The translations under genes were made by a program, and so were the position numbers. From positions 20,908,295-20,972,294 of the forward strand of contig CM057002.1 in the NCBI GenBank assembly GCA_029891345.1: a stretch of 64,000 nucleotides of DNA, in the 5' to 3' direction. Below are positions 20,959-33,790 of the stretch, one piece after another. How positions within the stretch are numbered: position 1 is the stretch's first letter; the number at the start of each line of letters is the position of its first letter. The DNA is from Dryococelus australis. Lineage: Eukaryota; Arthropoda; Insecta; Phasmatodea; Phasmatidae. The notes under the pieces were generated by a model. It was not told the origin of the DNA and made no database searches. It saw only the letters and a program-made list of their open reading frames with translations.

Positions 20959-22607
20959 CTGTGGAAAATAAAGAATACCTTTCAAACATTTGTGCCGTAC
21001 ACAAGTTTGTTAGTATTTATAACACATTACAATTTATTTGGAGAATAAAACTCGTACAAATTACACAAACATATAAAAAACAATAATTATGTGAAAGCAC
21101 CATACAATTCAAGAAATGTGGCTCTAAAACCTCTGCAAATAAACTATTAATATAAAAAGCTGCCAAAATAAGTGTGCGTGACATGAAAGTAGTTTAGCTC
21201 GTGTAATAATAAAACAGTTACACCATGGACAGCCGCATACACAACGTGCACTCGGAACTTGAGCCGAACAAAGACCTAGGCATGGGCAATTAAAATAAAG
21301 ACGTATAAAATGTAAACACTAAAATTTACAGTGGTTCACTTCTAAGGAGCTACGGTTAAAACCCCTTTCTATACCAATGTACCAAAAATACATTAAAAGT
21401 TATTATGACTATAAAAAACACAGCATAATAAAGAGCACCAAAATTCACAATGTGCAAGATTCAATTAAAACCTGCAGATGGGTGTAGAGTACAATTCAAC
21501 AAGAAGCGACCAAGCAAAGGCAGTGCGGTACATTTGACTTCCGCATTAAGTTGCAATTGTCGCCAGTTCGGGCTAACCTAAGGCAAATCATCAAAAACAT
21601 TCAACAAATTACAATACTTCAACAACACTCCCACTGCACCACATAAAGTTCACCAAAACATAATTTGAAAAAGGGAAGATAAAAAAAGAATTTAGAATAC
21701 AACTATCAGCAAATCCCAGTGAAGTTAACTAGCTCTTAAAACAATATCATTAAAACTTTAAACAAACATGCCAAAGTTCAATCTACGTGGATGTTAAAGT
21801 TGCATGTCTGTTCGTACTAGTAATCACGTAACCATATCAAGACTGGAGAAGTGGCGACGAGTCGGTGCCCAAACATTCAAAGTTACTTTCGTTTATAAAA
21901 ATAATCAGTAATCTATTTTCAAGGAGCAGTATAGATCATTAAATTCTACAGTAATGCAATCAATGGCAGAGCTGTTTCACCAGCACGCAGTTGCTGCATT
22001 CTCTACTATACTAGATAGCTGCGTTGTTACTCCAACGAGCAGTTTCTGCGCTTGCTGTTTGTTAAGCTGGCTGCACTCTTACTCCAAGTGCAGTTGCTAG
22101 GCTTCCCACCAACAGACTGCACTTTTCCTTGAAAGGTAAAGATACTGCACATCCCCCTAGATCCTGTTTCCGCAAATGTGCAATCTGCTACCCCAGAATT
22201 TTCAGTTGTTTTCAGGAGGATGTTTTACATGTTGTGGAGCACGTACAAAAAGTTTTTTTTGTTACAAAATTACTGCGAAAAACCATATTTTAGATTGTGC
22301 ATATGATTCCGGCTGTAGAACAAGTAATTTTATGAACAGTACAGTTGCATTAACAATTTTTTCAGGTCAAAAATTAACAATACTTACCTAAATCAAAGCC
22401 ACGCCCTTGTTTATCAAAAAATATTTTTGTAAAAAAAAAAAAAAAAAAATGTGCAGCATAGAATACAGTAAATACAGTATATAAAACAAGACATCCCTTA
22501 CTTTGTAAAAACGTACATCTCGCTTTAAGGGATAAGCTTAGGCTGTATTCGGGGGGATACTTTGGCACAACAGACATTATATGGTGGGCGAAGAAACGCG
22601 AAGAGAT
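20959..22607. other. No gene recognised
   Basis: AT-rich sequence with a somewhat GC-richer stretch at 21450-22180 and an A-run at 22431-22449. If the - strand exon at 20710 is real, this is its intron. Confidence 0.4.
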
Positions 22608-22840
22608 TTGGATGGCTCTTAACATTGAGGTCTTTACAGCCGATAAAGGTGATTGAGGTGAGTATGGAGCAGCGCTGGAATGAAAGGGCAAGGGAAACTG
22701 GATATCAGAGAAAACCAGCCAACCATTGGCATCATTCAGCAGGATTCCCACATGCGAAAATCGGGAGTGATCTGGCCGGGGATCGAACCCGGATCACCTT
22801 GGTGGGAGGCGAGCAGACTAACTGCTCAGCCACCGTAGCA
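22608..22840 (-). mobile_element. tRNA-derived SINE, best-preserved copy
   Basis: On the - strand it starts with a tRNA-like head: GGCTGAGCAGTTAG (A-box region) and a perfect B box GGTTCGATCCC (+ strand 22780-22790), then the family body ...CACTCCCGATTTTCGCATGTG, GGCTGGTTTTCTC, GGCGCTGCTCCATACTCACC-like and the AAGAGCC tail. About 230 bp. It is transcribable in principle by Pol III, depends on a LINE for movement, and has no ORF. Confidence 0.82.
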
Positions 22841-25800
22841 AAGAGAAGAATGGTTGCCTAGCTAACCACGTGATGTCCCTGCATCCTCCCACTTGTGGCA
22901 AACCAGATGGTTTCAAGGGAACCTGTTTTTGTAAGTCTTAATATTTTACACTCTTAACTCAAAATTGGGGCTAACTCAAGGTTATAAAATAAGTCTTTTA
23001 TACTAAAATAAATCAACATAATACAGTGGTATAGATTTTAAAAATATATACAGAATAACTCTAATTGTTACCTTTTCTTTTTTTAACTCAGCTGATGGTC
23101 CTAACAATTAAACAGGTAACTATCCCTCTCAAAGCACACTCAAATTTACATCAAAGACCTGCCACACCGGACACCTCCTTTTAATATTGCGTAGTCCGTC
23201 GCCACATGTCACTCAACCTCTATGTCGGTAGACATGACTTTTCAGTATCACTGTCAAACGAGCCTGGGGCAGCTCAGCAGGAGACCACCGCCGTGGCGGT
23301 CCACGGATGCCTCGTTGCTCGTTCCAGAGACAGAAAGAAAATAGATGCCGGTCTTCCGTGATTACCGCCTTAAAATAATCTCTGTGTTAGGCATCTTTGC
23401 CACTGGGTCACGGGGCGATGTGCTGATTCCTCAGTCGTGCAGTCCAGCCACCTGTCGGCCGCTACCTGAATTTTGTGTAATGGTTTACTCAATACTGCTC
23501 GACGGGCATGCCTCTCTCCGTCTCTTGCAATGCCGATAGGAAATGTCTGGGGTGTGGCAGATGTCGAAACTATGATTGATTACTATGTTTGAAAGACTTT
23601 CATAACAATGAGTAGGACCACTCTTTGCAATTTTTTTTGTTTCCACATTTTGATGTACCTATTAAATACACTAAATGAAAAGACTTATCTTCTCTCACTA
23701 CCGAAACTATTTGTAGTCTATTTTGATTGTGATGACAACAGCAGTCATGATTGGAGAAAATTCGGTGACATTGGGGAGAGGACTACAGTCAAGGGCATAC
23801 TTTGATATCAATTTTTAGAACTGATCCACTAGTACAGTGCTCACAAAGATAAACACCATGACTAGCGGTTGAATAAATGCAACAAACTAATTTCTTGGCC
23901 TTTTCCCTTCACATTTCCAACCTTTTATAAACCAATTTATAACATATTTCCAAAAAAAAAAGTTTGTTGTTTCGAAAAGGGTTAATATTCTTGAAATCAA
24001 CTGATGGATGGCTGTAAATTAAACTCACATTATAACAAATGTTAAGTTGTTATCACTTTAATATGAGAGTGCTTCCTTGACCCAAAAAATAACACTCAGA
24101 TATAGTCTGTATGAAAATATCCTTTTCTAATGCCTCTAAACGTGCGTACAAAATGCCTAAGGAAATTAATGTACTAATCTCTTATTCCGCTAAGATTATG
24201 TTTGAATGTCAAGAGATTTTTAGTCGTATTTATGAAACAACTCAAAACAGAATTGCCCACATTGTAGTAAAAATTTCTATCCTTATCATTCATTTATTTT
24301 TCTCAACACTTGGTTATAATTGCCATTTTAACTTAGCCTCTGTTTCAAATTCATGAAAAAGAAAACTGTATCTCTGAAAAATGCACTGCTACTTGATATC
24401 CAATTTCAAAATGTGGTAAGTTAATTGCAGGTTTGCGTCTGATTGCCAGAAGTAGCTTTAATGAAGTAGTTTCATAAGGAGTTGTAGTTTTTGTACAGAA
24501 TTATTACAAAACATTAAAATTTTGGAAGTTGTCACTGACAACTACAATCTGCAGTAGTTTTGCAGACACTTACTCTTAGCTGCCCATGCACTTTTAAACA
24601 GTGTAAGTTGAAATTTTAAAAGTTAGTAAAGTAAAGTACACTACAGTAACATTCAGAGTATAGTGCATTTCTTGTGGCAAACAAAATTTTCAGAAAAAAT
24701 ATGCAATTGCCATACTCTGCAAATAAAAATGGGCCTAAAAAAACTGTGACATAAATATGAAGCCAGCTATTGCTAAAATAATAAAATAGTCACTACTGCT
24801 TTAAACTATGCATTTTTCCTGAAAAATACTTGTGTCTTGGTAATTAACTTATTTTCAAAAGAAAGGAAAATTAATGCATCTGTGGAGATTACAAGGAGGT
24901 TTTATATAATGTGCTATATAAATAGTCTCGGAATTGTTACCTACACCACTTTGAATTTTACGCTTCATACTTTAAAGTTAAATTATATAAAGTTTTCTTT
25001 TTTTTTTTTTTGTTATTATTTTATTATTATATTAACTGTAGGTTTTTATACAGTAAAAAAACTGGAAATTTTAAAAAGGAAGACTGCGTGTCTTAGACAA
25101 AGATATACGTAAAAATATATTGCAGTTGTACTCACATATCTATGTTTTATTAAAAGGTAATCCTGACACCAAAAGTAACATAGCTACAGGAAAAAGATAT
25201 TGTCCATTAGATTATTTATGATAGATTTACAAGAAACACTACTACTTCTGTTCCACATTTTTTTCATAAACTGTCATTTATAAACTACATATTATTCTGC
25301 TACAGTGTTTATGATGTATGGAATTTGAAATATGCTGTCGCATGAATGTAAATTATGTGAATGTTAAATATTTTCAGAAATGAATGGAGAAAAATGTGCC
25401 AGAAAAATGTAGAGGTATTGTTATAAAATTTTTTAAAAAAGGCTGTTGTATAGTAAAATGTTAGGCTTTATTGATGTATTTATGAAAATACATATTTATG
25501 GTGTAATTTTATTTATTTGTTATGTCTACGTATTATTGTACAAAATAAGGAAAACTTACACTAAAATGTCTGGGTAATAATGGTAGTATTTTACACCATC
25601 TAAATAATACTCTAACTTGAACATCTGTCAACTTGAATTGATCACAGTCGCATAACATATGCATTTGGCTTTAATTTTCTAAAATGAAATAGTAATATTT
25701 CTAGTAACTGTGCGAAACCAGCAACTTCCAATTTGTAAAACTGTCTAGTTAAGATATATCTGTTTTAAAGTGTAGCCTACTTGGTGGGTTTTGAAATATA

Positions 25801-26470
25801 TGTACTACCTGTCGTGGTTCATGGTATATTCAATACATTCTCATTTCATGCACATATTGCAAAAGTTAATAACAATAGCACAACGAGTCACCTGTGAGAA
25901 GCTGTGCATCATATTAACTTGTACATATCACGGCAGCTATTCAGTTACGGTACTCATTACTTCCTGTGGGCCATCAAACACAATAATTTTCGTAAAAACC
26001 AAACTTTACTGATACTCTTTTGTGCATAGTAGTGTGTTAAGTTACTTCTATAAAAAGTGATTTAACACACAATGTGGGCTTTTTAGCATTCCAAAAGACC
26101 ACAGAAATAGTTGCCTTCTAGTTATTTGAGCTTACTAACATCTTTGTGAAAATTCTGACAAAATTTTTTTCCTATACAAACATTTGTGGTAGCTTTCGAT
26201 AGTAACAAAGCAGTTTGTCATAGTGGCATCATAGATTTCATACATTCCGAACTTCCTTGCTATTCACGCTACGTCCAGAAATTTTCTGGTGGACATTCTA
26301 TAATAATTTACAAAGTTTCCCAAAATAAGTTATTTCATATTATCATCTTGTTTGATGTTGTAAAAGAATGCCATTTTTGTATACGTTAATGTGAAAGACT
26401 AAGCAACGCTTAATGATATATCTGTGTATTTTTTCAACATTAACTATAAACAGTTTGCAGGTGAATAAAC
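22841..26470. other. Long stretch without recognised gene
   Basis: Mostly AT-rich. A GC-richer island at 23130-23560 contains no exon I can defend; short open frames there lack family signals. Nothing in 23600-26400 resembles a repeat boundary or RNA gene. Confidence 0.4.
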
Positions 26471-27122
26471 AGGTTGTCCCAGCGTTCACCTACCATTTTG
26501 ACTCATCTAGTACTTGTGTGTCCCTAGGGTGGGGATGGCATGATACAGCCAGATCTGTCCGGGGGAGTGATGCCATTGTCATTAAGCATGGAGCGGTGGT
26601 CACCTGCTCACCAAGCATTATGTGACGTCAACATCGACCTTGCAAACATTTATTTCCCTCACAATGGAGCCACAGTACACACAGCTTGCCTGTCAATGGA
26701 CACTTTACGAACAATCTTTCAGCATCGAATAATTTTGCACTTTGGAGACATTCCATGGCCTGCCCACTCGCCTGATCTGTCGGTTTGCGATTATGTCCTG
26801 TGGGGATTCCTCACAAGTTGCGGTTTTCAAACATGCCTGCCAGATCGGAACATACTCAAACAGAGAATTTCCGTGGAAAATAACGCTATACCGACAGCAG
26901 CATTGTTGTGGGTTATAGAAAACGTGCTGCATCGAGTGTGCGAATGTGTGAACCTGTACGGACGTCATCTTACTGGAGTAATATTCAAAAATGATTATGT
27001 TGTGTGTGTTGTCACAAATGGCAGACCTGTATCTTTCGGTTTTCTGCAACGTTCATAAATATTGTCTCTGTTTTAACATACTGCACGTGTTTCACAATGG
27101 TAGGTGAACGCTGGGACAGCCT
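26471..27122 (+). mobile_element. Mariner-type element, internally deleted
   Basis: A 652-bp element with 30-bp terminal inverted repeats differing at two positions: AGGTTGTCCCAGCGTTCACC... at 26471-26500 and its complement ending ...GAACGCTGGGACAGCCT at 27093-27122. The interior keeps only the C-terminal part of a transposase, so the copy is non-autonomous but would still be recognised by a related transposase. A TA target duplication is not evident at the borders. Confidence 0.85.
26540..27058 (+). pseudogene. Tc1/mariner (IS630) transposase, C-terminal part
   Basis: An open frame of about 172 codons. From about codon 35 it resembles the end of a DDE transposase: a decayed QDGAPxHT-type motif (PHNGATVHT), then GDIPWPAHSPDLSVCDYVLW, where SPDL..CD holds the third catalytic acidic position, and a C-terminal ..RHLTGVIFKN. 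In the first motif the catalytic Asp is replaced by Asn (HNGA). The N-terminal DNA-binding domains and the first catalytic Asp are missing through the internal deletion. Confidence 0.75.
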
Positions 27123-29472
27123 CTATTTGTACTGTTTTATATGAGAGACTTATTACAACTGGGACTATTTAGTTAAGTTACTCTCATTTTACATTTATGT
27201 AGTAAAGACAAACATGTTACCATTTGTCCTTGATGTTCTGAAAGGCTCTTCTTAAGTACATAGTTCCACATGTTTCTAAAAAATTGAATGCCAGACTTTT
27301 TTTCTTTCAATTTTTTCATGTTGGCAATATTGCAACCAGCAGACCATTACCTATAACCTTGAAATTATAACTACCTTGCCATGATTCTTAATTGTGTGGG
27401 CCAAAAAATCACAGTACTTCCCTGATATATGGAATTCTATATTGGCATTAACAAGGTAGGGCATGTCACAAGCTCAGACTTCATTGTCTCTAGCAACCAC
27501 TTGACGTGCTCAGCTGCTTGCAAGGGGGGGGGGGGGATGCCTGATTCAAATACAGATTACTTAGCACACAGATGCGTGCGGATATACTTGGTGTTGTTCC
27601 CAGGGCGCCAGCTTCTCTAGATCTCGGAAAAGCATGATCTCCGTCTCTCAGGGTTGTTACAGGTCGTCAGCCTGTGGCGGCACCCCCCGGCAGCACACGT
27701 ATCGATAAAGTTACTGTTCCACATTTACACTGTCCTACACGTGGTGACCCTTACTGGAGAGAGCCAGTTCGCGTAGCGGAAATTAAATACTACTTGAAAA
27801 ATAAGACACGGAGTTCAAATAAACGAGTTGTATTACCAGAAAGTGGGTACACTGATAACACGTACAAGTCCCCGTGTCTGAAGCGAGCCTGGCACACAAG
27901 GCCTGCCAGGGACCGATACAGATGAAAAGTGCAGAACACATGATAGAATTAGTTTGGCATAAAACTCTCCAGGGTTGCGAGTCGGCGGAGAGGAGGGTCG
28001 ACATACAGGAGGAGCAAAAGAAAGGGTTCCAGTATTATTAAGCTTAACAATTTAACACTACTTACTGGGTACAAAAGATGAAGCTCTCGTGATGCGCGTC
28101 TACCCTCGACGACCCACTGTTGCAGACTAAAAATGGTGGCATGTAGATACAGTTAGCAACGGACATCTTCCCGCCAGCATCTCTAGGGAAATGTTCACAA
28201 AACACAAATATGGAACAAGATACATAATAGAGCGGTTGCAGGCAGGAAAACAATCAGACTAATTAATTACATACTTCTGTAATATTAGTACTCTTCTGGA
28301 AAGTCTTGGGGCACTGTTGCTAAGTGTCTCTCGCAAATCAGAATATTAAGTAAATGCCGGGACAGGCATGCAGAACATATGAACACACTTTAAAATAAAA
28401 TACATACACAAATGACACATAAAAGCCCTTTTAAAACAGTGATATTAAATTAGCTTAAATTTAATAGGCGAACTGTTTAAATTTTACGTGGCTAGAGCGG
28501 CAAGATGGCTACCAGAACTGCAAGTGTTTTTGAATGCACATTTTAATGTAATGAATAATTATAGTTACACAATTAGAACAAAATGACACATGACACAACA
28601 TCGCATAAATAAAAGGAAGAATTATGAACACACTAGTTCGTTACTACGTGACCATATGTGAACCACATGGATGAACACTTAAAATTAAGTATGCATTAAT
28701 GTAAGGGTGCAAATAGGAGATAACACTTCCTCGGGCATGCATTAGGCTCTGCTTTTGGGGGATCACACTTAATCACAGCAGTAAACATGAAACACGCTGT
28801 TTACTGATGGGCGGGACGGAGAGCGAAGACGACGTCAAACTGATTGGTTATAATCCTTAACAAGATTCCAGAAACAAGAGCTACAAATAATAACAGGATA
28901 GTTCAACACCTCTTTCCCCTTTGGGTTACTAACTTTTTCAGATTTGCAATAAGGGATACGTCCTACAGCTAGCTACATGACAATCTATGATAAATTGGTA
29001 GAGGAAGATTGTTTCAAATCGGTTATAAAAATAATATCTGTACTGTGCAAGTCAGTATTGTAAGTACAACAGTCAATATTTTTTCTGTACATATGCAAAC
29101 AACAAAATATTAGTTACAACTATAGTCATAATCCTGTGTGATTTTTATTTCAAATTTAATAGGCTTTTCAAACACACTACAACAGCACACACTGGAATAA
29201 AAAATACTGTACACATCTAAGTAGAAACTTCCTACTATTTTTCCAGAAACTACTCTCGCCTTGGAATAGTTCCAACATTTCCTCCACTGCCGCACACTCG
29301 CCAATGGCGAAGTGTTCAGCACTACGACTTACAAATTCCTCCAACATATTTCTAATATGGACATATATATATTTATTCTGAGTTGGTTGTTACAATCTGT
29401 CATTCAGACTGTCAATACTCTTGTAGTGTCAGTAGCCCATAGGTCAGGTGACTCTCTCCAAGTATTCCTGGG
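27123..29472. other. No gene; possible LTR relic near 27.45-27.75 kb
   Basis: At 27590-27760 a GC-richer stretch with ATCGATAAAGTTACTG, a block ending ACATTTACACTG and then GTGGTGACCC resembles an LTR 3' end followed by a tRNA primer site, but no partner LTR was found. A 13-base G run lies at 27524-27536. 28000-29400 is AT-rich with nothing recognised. Confidence 0.3.
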
Positions 29473-29496
29473 AAAAAAAAAAAAAAAAAAAAAAAA
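29473..29496 (+). repeat. Poly-A tract of 24
   Basis: 24 uninterrupted A. It could be the tail of an old retroposed copy, but I cannot identify the body upstream. Confidence 0.85.
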
Positions 29497-29844
29497 GCAA
29501 CCAGTAAACAGAAAAAAAAAATCTTTTATTTAGTTTTTTTTTTTTAGTCTTTTCCATTAAATTTCTTTTGCGAGTTTAGTTGTTTTGTGTAAATCTTGCA
29601 ATACTGTGATGGTACAGTTCACTGTACTAACGTCACATATTCCTACTTATTCCGCAACACAGACCAGCATTTATTAACATCAAGAAACATAACAAATTTG
29701 CAGTGCTACCACACTTACAACCAAGACAACATATTTTCCTACAGCTACCAGACTCTTACTCACTAAATATGAATCCCATTTTACCAACAATCAACATATA
29801 CATGACACCATTATATCACAAGTCCAGCCTCTGGGGTTTAAGAA

Positions 29845-30360
29845 TTATCCGCCTTGCATGAAGATTCCCTGGCAACGTATCTCCACCACTTCCCTCCTTT
29901 GATGAAGCTGACTCTGGGCCTGAAAAGCCCCGGGGCCCTTCTTGCAATGGCGAGCCTTCACCTGTGATGTCCAGTTCCCATCTGGAACCTCTTGAAAGCG
30001 AATAGGGCAAAGTGTTCTGCTCATACACCATCCTCTTCCTTCCTCAGACCCGACTGCAACTCCTGTGGTACGTACGCTGCCATCCCGTTTACCTATTAAT
30101 GGTTTGACTGCTGCTACTTGCTGTGATGCACCACCCTCATGTGAAAGCAGGGCGTGCCGTTTCCTGAGGTGATCAGCATAACAGAAACCCCTCCGACATT
30201 GCACATAAACATGGTTTGTAACTGAGCTCACTCTGCACTGAATTTGTCCTGGTACCCAATTAATTTTCTCTGATCTCACACTAAGCACCCAAACATTTTC
30301 CCCCATCCACAAAGTGCTGAGATTGTGTTCTGAATGACCATTCCTCGAGCTGCTTGGCAT
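29845..30360 (-). pseudogene. Gypsy integrase C-terminal region
   Basis: An open frame of 171 codons following the integrase core. It begins with NGHSEHNLSTLWMGENVWVL, contains W.PGQI (the typical gypsy integrase tail where GDxV.V is followed by WLPG..) and ends in a poorly conserved Pro/Ser/Arg-rich part. Confidence 0.65.
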
Positions 30361-30738
30361 TCTGCTTCACTTGCATTGTATATTGAGTGATGGCTTTAAA
30401 ATACTTAGCTGTGTATGAGGATGCCGCATTAAGAAGAGTGCTGCTGGTGTTGATCCCATGGTGAAGGAGGGAATATTCTTGTACTAGGACTGATAATTAT
30501 CCAACTGATGCTGGAATGACAGGATAACCTTCCGTGTTTCTTGTGAATACATATTTCAACGGTCCTATTTTTACATCCTGCACTACCCTTTCAGCAATCC
30601 CATTAGACTGAGGGTGATAGGGAGGAATGAAGGCATGACATATATCATTCTTTGTTACGAACTTGAATTCTTCAGAAGAGAATTGGGGCCATTGTCAGAA
30701 ACTATCAATTATGGAAGTCCATAGGAGCTAAATAATGT

Positions 30739-31020
30739 TCAGAGTTTTGCTTCATTAGCCTCTGCCATAGTATAATGGATAAGAAAACCCTCTACCCACT
30801 TGGAATGGGCATCCACGACAACGAGCAAATCCCGATCTCCCACCAAAACGAACTCCACATGTATGCATTGCCACTTCCCTGTCGGCCATGACCACTGATG
30901 TAACGGAACCTTTTTTATGGCAGAGGACTGAACACTCTGGCAACAATGACAAGACCGCAACACATCTTCAATTTGGTAGTTGAGTCCTGGCCACACATGA
31001 CTTTGTGCTAACATCTTCAT
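30739..31020 (-). pseudogene. Gypsy integrase: zinc-binding end and core start
   Basis: Residues HVWPGLNYQIEDVLRSCHCC give the second half of the HHCC zinc module (W-P-G...CxxC). VEFVLVGDRDLLVVVDAHSK is the start of the core; the first catalytic Asp is expected here and DAHSKW is present. The frame ends soon after; the rest of the core lies in other frames to about 30400. Confidence 0.75.
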
Positions 31021-31118
31021 TTGAGTAGCACCAGGATGTTCTTCATGTAGGAGTCAGAATAACACATTGTAAATATGCTGGAATGATAACCTGGTGTCCC
31101 CATAGGACGCAATCTTGC

Positions 31119-31349
31119 TCAACTGGTGAGCTCTGTTCTTTTAGTAAAGTAAGGGGACACTGATTCGTCGGGGTTACATTCCGGCCAGCCGCATGTGGTA
31201 AAATCTTTCACTCTGGCAAGTATAGAATCCCAATTTGTTGCTCGCCCAATATCTGCTAGAAGTAATGGCTTATCCATGATGGGTGCAAAATATTTGGTAG
31301 TCTCTGTAAACCCTGACACTGGGGACAACGCAAAGTCCTCAAACTCCAC
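31119..31349 (-). pseudogene. Gypsy RNase H-integrase linker
   Basis: A 76-codon frame containing PLLLADIGRATNWDSILARV and FTTCGWPECNPDESVSPYF, the kind of linker found between RNase H and the integrase zinc module in this gypsy group. It supports continuity of pol between the RT and integrase pieces. Confidence 0.5.
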
Positions 31350-31800
31350 AGGTCAATCATCTGCCACTGGCATCCAAGAGAATGCATTGACATGGGGAAG
31401 GTCTGCACTTTGTTTGTATTGGATTTCAGTCCTAGGCCGACAATACCACTGCCCATCGCTGTAATCTCACAGCGGCCATTGGTGGTACTCCCCACCACTC
31501 GCCAAAAATGGCGGTGAGTGGTTTGTGGTCCATCTCGAGAATAAATTTGTCACCATAAATGTAGCTGTGAAATTTTTTTTACGCCATGGAAAATGACCAA
31601 GGCCTCGCAACCTAATTGTGAGTAGTTATTTTCTGCTACTGTTAGTGTTTTATAAACAAACCCAATAGGACTGTCACCATTTCTCCAAAGTGTGACAGAA
31701 CTGCTCCAATGCCTGTTGGGGATGCATTACAAGTCGATACGAGTGGCTTGGCTGGGTCAAAATGGACGAGCAAACTAGACTGACAAAACCATGCTTTATT

Positions 31801-32471
31801 CTATTGAAAAAGTCTACTCATAACATTCCACTCCCAAGGCACATTCAGTTTCAACAACTCGTAAAATGCACTGAGTTTGCTGGATAACTGTGGGATAAAC
31901 TGCCCATAGTAATTTAACAAGCCACAGTAAGCTCGTAGTTCTTCCTTGTTGGTTATCTCTGGTGCCTCCTTGATCACTCTCAATAACTTGTCTGATGGTC
32001 CAACTTCCGTGCGATCAATTACATGACCCAAGTAAGTCACCTGACACTCCAAAAATATGCCTTTTGACATGTTGACTAATGCTATGTATTTTTAACTGAG
32101 TCAATACCTTATCTAATTATTCTCATGCAAGTTGAAACATAGGGTCTGCCACTAAAACATTATCCAAATACGTCACCACTCTGGGAAAACCACGGATTTG
32201 CTCCAACACTGACTGAAACCTGTATAGCCCCTTTTTCATTTTGACTCCTCTGATACTTCTAATTGTTGGTATGCTGATGATAAATCCAGGACCGAGAAAC
32301 ATACAAATCAGCTAGCGAGGCAAAAAAATCTTCCGGTTTCAGAAGAGGATAGCGGCCTTTGTCTAGTACAGAGTTCAAGGTTACCTTGTAGTCAGCACAT
32401 AACCTCAACCCCCCCCCCCTCTCCCTCCCAATTAGCGTTCTCCATGCACACCAATGGTGTTGCCCAGTCAC
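31801..32471 (-). pseudogene. Gypsy reverse transcriptase, broken
   Basis: The N-terminal part (32471-32259) shows LRLCADYKVTLNSVLDKGRY, typical of gypsy RT. After a frame break the catalytic motif can be read near 32175 as YLDN, so the second catalytic Asp of YxDD is replaced by Asn. The C-terminal part (32070-31801) has VTYLGHVID, LRAYCGLLNYYGQFI and PQLSSKLSAFYELL, the start of the thumb/connection. Confidence 0.85.
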
Positions 32472-32727
32472 TTCGCATTACTGGATAAATTACCCCTCGC
32501 GTTTCCCACCAATCCAACTCTATTTCCACTTGTGCCTGCAATGCGTATGACACTGTTCAAGCTTTACATAACTTGGGTGTCATGTTAGGCTTCAAGTATA
32601 ATGCAGCAGTGTGACCTTTAATTGTAACTACTCCCATCTTAAAAACATCTGAATACTTTTGTCACAACTGGCTCACCACCTCTGCTAGCTTGTTAGGCAA
32701 GCTTAAATTGACCTGAAATATGGAGTG

Positions 32728-32997
32728 TCAATCCAATTTCAATAGGTCTAGCCAATTGCATCCTATCAATGCTGGCATATCTTTGCTGAGTTGTTTAACC
32801 ACTAACATGGGCAACCTTACAGATTTGTTATTGTTATTCACGTTATCCATTTCCTGACCTAACACAGGTAGCCCCTGACCTCCATAGGTATTCAATTGGA
32901 TTGACACTGGCTTCCAGTCTAAGTGTTGCAACTGCTGTTGGAAAATGCGTTCTGGTAACACACTAACTGTCGCCCTCATGTCCAACTCCATTTCCAA
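32728..32997 (-). pseudogene. Gypsy aspartic protease, decayed
   Basis: The frame reads MEMELDMRATVSVLPERIF near its start: the catalytic Asp is retained but the TG of DTG is replaced by MR. Further on, DMPALIGCNWLDLLKLD matches the typical I(L)GxxWL..L motif ending gypsy proteases. Confidence 0.75.
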
Positions 32998-33059
32998 TAG
33001 CAGACGTTCAGCTGCATTTTATAACATGGAGGCATAATGCCAGCCTTCACTGTGTACAT

Positions 33060-33790
33060 TGAATACGTGGGGTGCTCACAATGCCTCCATTACCTAGATA
33101 TCATCATTAGGATGAGAAGTTTCTTTGGATGTTACCTGATGTACCTAGCTAGGGATAGATGAACTGTCTATCCCTAGTCGAACACTGTCTGGCCAAGCGC
33201 CCCTTGCGGAAACAAGCATAGCACACAACATCCTTGGAAGGTCAGGCGTAGGCTAAATGTGAGGCTACAATGGAAACACTTCAACAGTTTGTAGCCCCCA
33301 GACCTCAGCCACCGATGGGAAAAGTTTAGCCTAGTGATTGCATTGGTTATCTTGTGACCAAATTCCCAGGTATTCTTTTAGACATTGGCTTGTTCCAGCC
33401 GAATGGCTAGTTTGTATGGATCTTCAAACGACAAATCTTCTGATAACAATCGCTGATGCATGTGCTTATCGGCAATTCCAACAACTAGCTTGTCCCATAA
33501 TGCTTCAATGAGGAAAGTGCCAAATTTACACAATGTTGTGAGATGTTTAATAGCCACTACAAATTCTGCTATCTTTTACTCCGGATTTCTGTACTTTGCT
33601 GTAAAAAACATAACGTTCAGCCACCACACTCTTTTGCGGAGTAGTGTTCTACTGACACTTGAACCAACTTGTCATATGACTTTGCATCCACGCTGTCCGA
33701 TGACACTAAATCACTGAGCACCGCAAGTACCAAACATAAGCAAAGCAGTAAAGCAACACATGGATGTATATTCTTTAATTTTAACTGACC
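33060..33790 (-). pseudogene. Gypsy gag remnant with zinc knuckle
   Basis: Read on the - strand, about 33220-33175 gives CYACFRKGRLARQC, a CCHC zinc knuckle with the His replaced by Leu. Upstream, 33330-33700 encodes gag-like sequence over several frames. No intact frame. Confidence 0.5.

Larger units (their letters stand above)
29820..33790 (-). mobile_element. Ty3/gypsy retrotransposon relic
   Basis: On the - strand the order is gag (about 33.8-33.1 kb), protease, reverse transcriptase, RNase H region and integrase, the gypsy order. Every domain is broken by stops and frameshifts. I could not find matching LTRs at the two ends, so the copy is either LTR-less or has LTRs too decayed to see. 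Confidence 0.85.

Noticed and set aside
22374..22861. Open frames on both strands at 22.4-22.9 kb
   Set aside because: They are readings through a tRNA-derived SINE, which is non-coding.
23130..23560. GC-richer island as a promoter or first exon
   Set aside because: No supported splice sites, no conserved peptide and no clear promoter element were found.
26705..27049. - strand frame of 114 codons in the mariner element
   Set aside because: It is antisense to the transposase C-terminus, which has recognisable DDE motifs.
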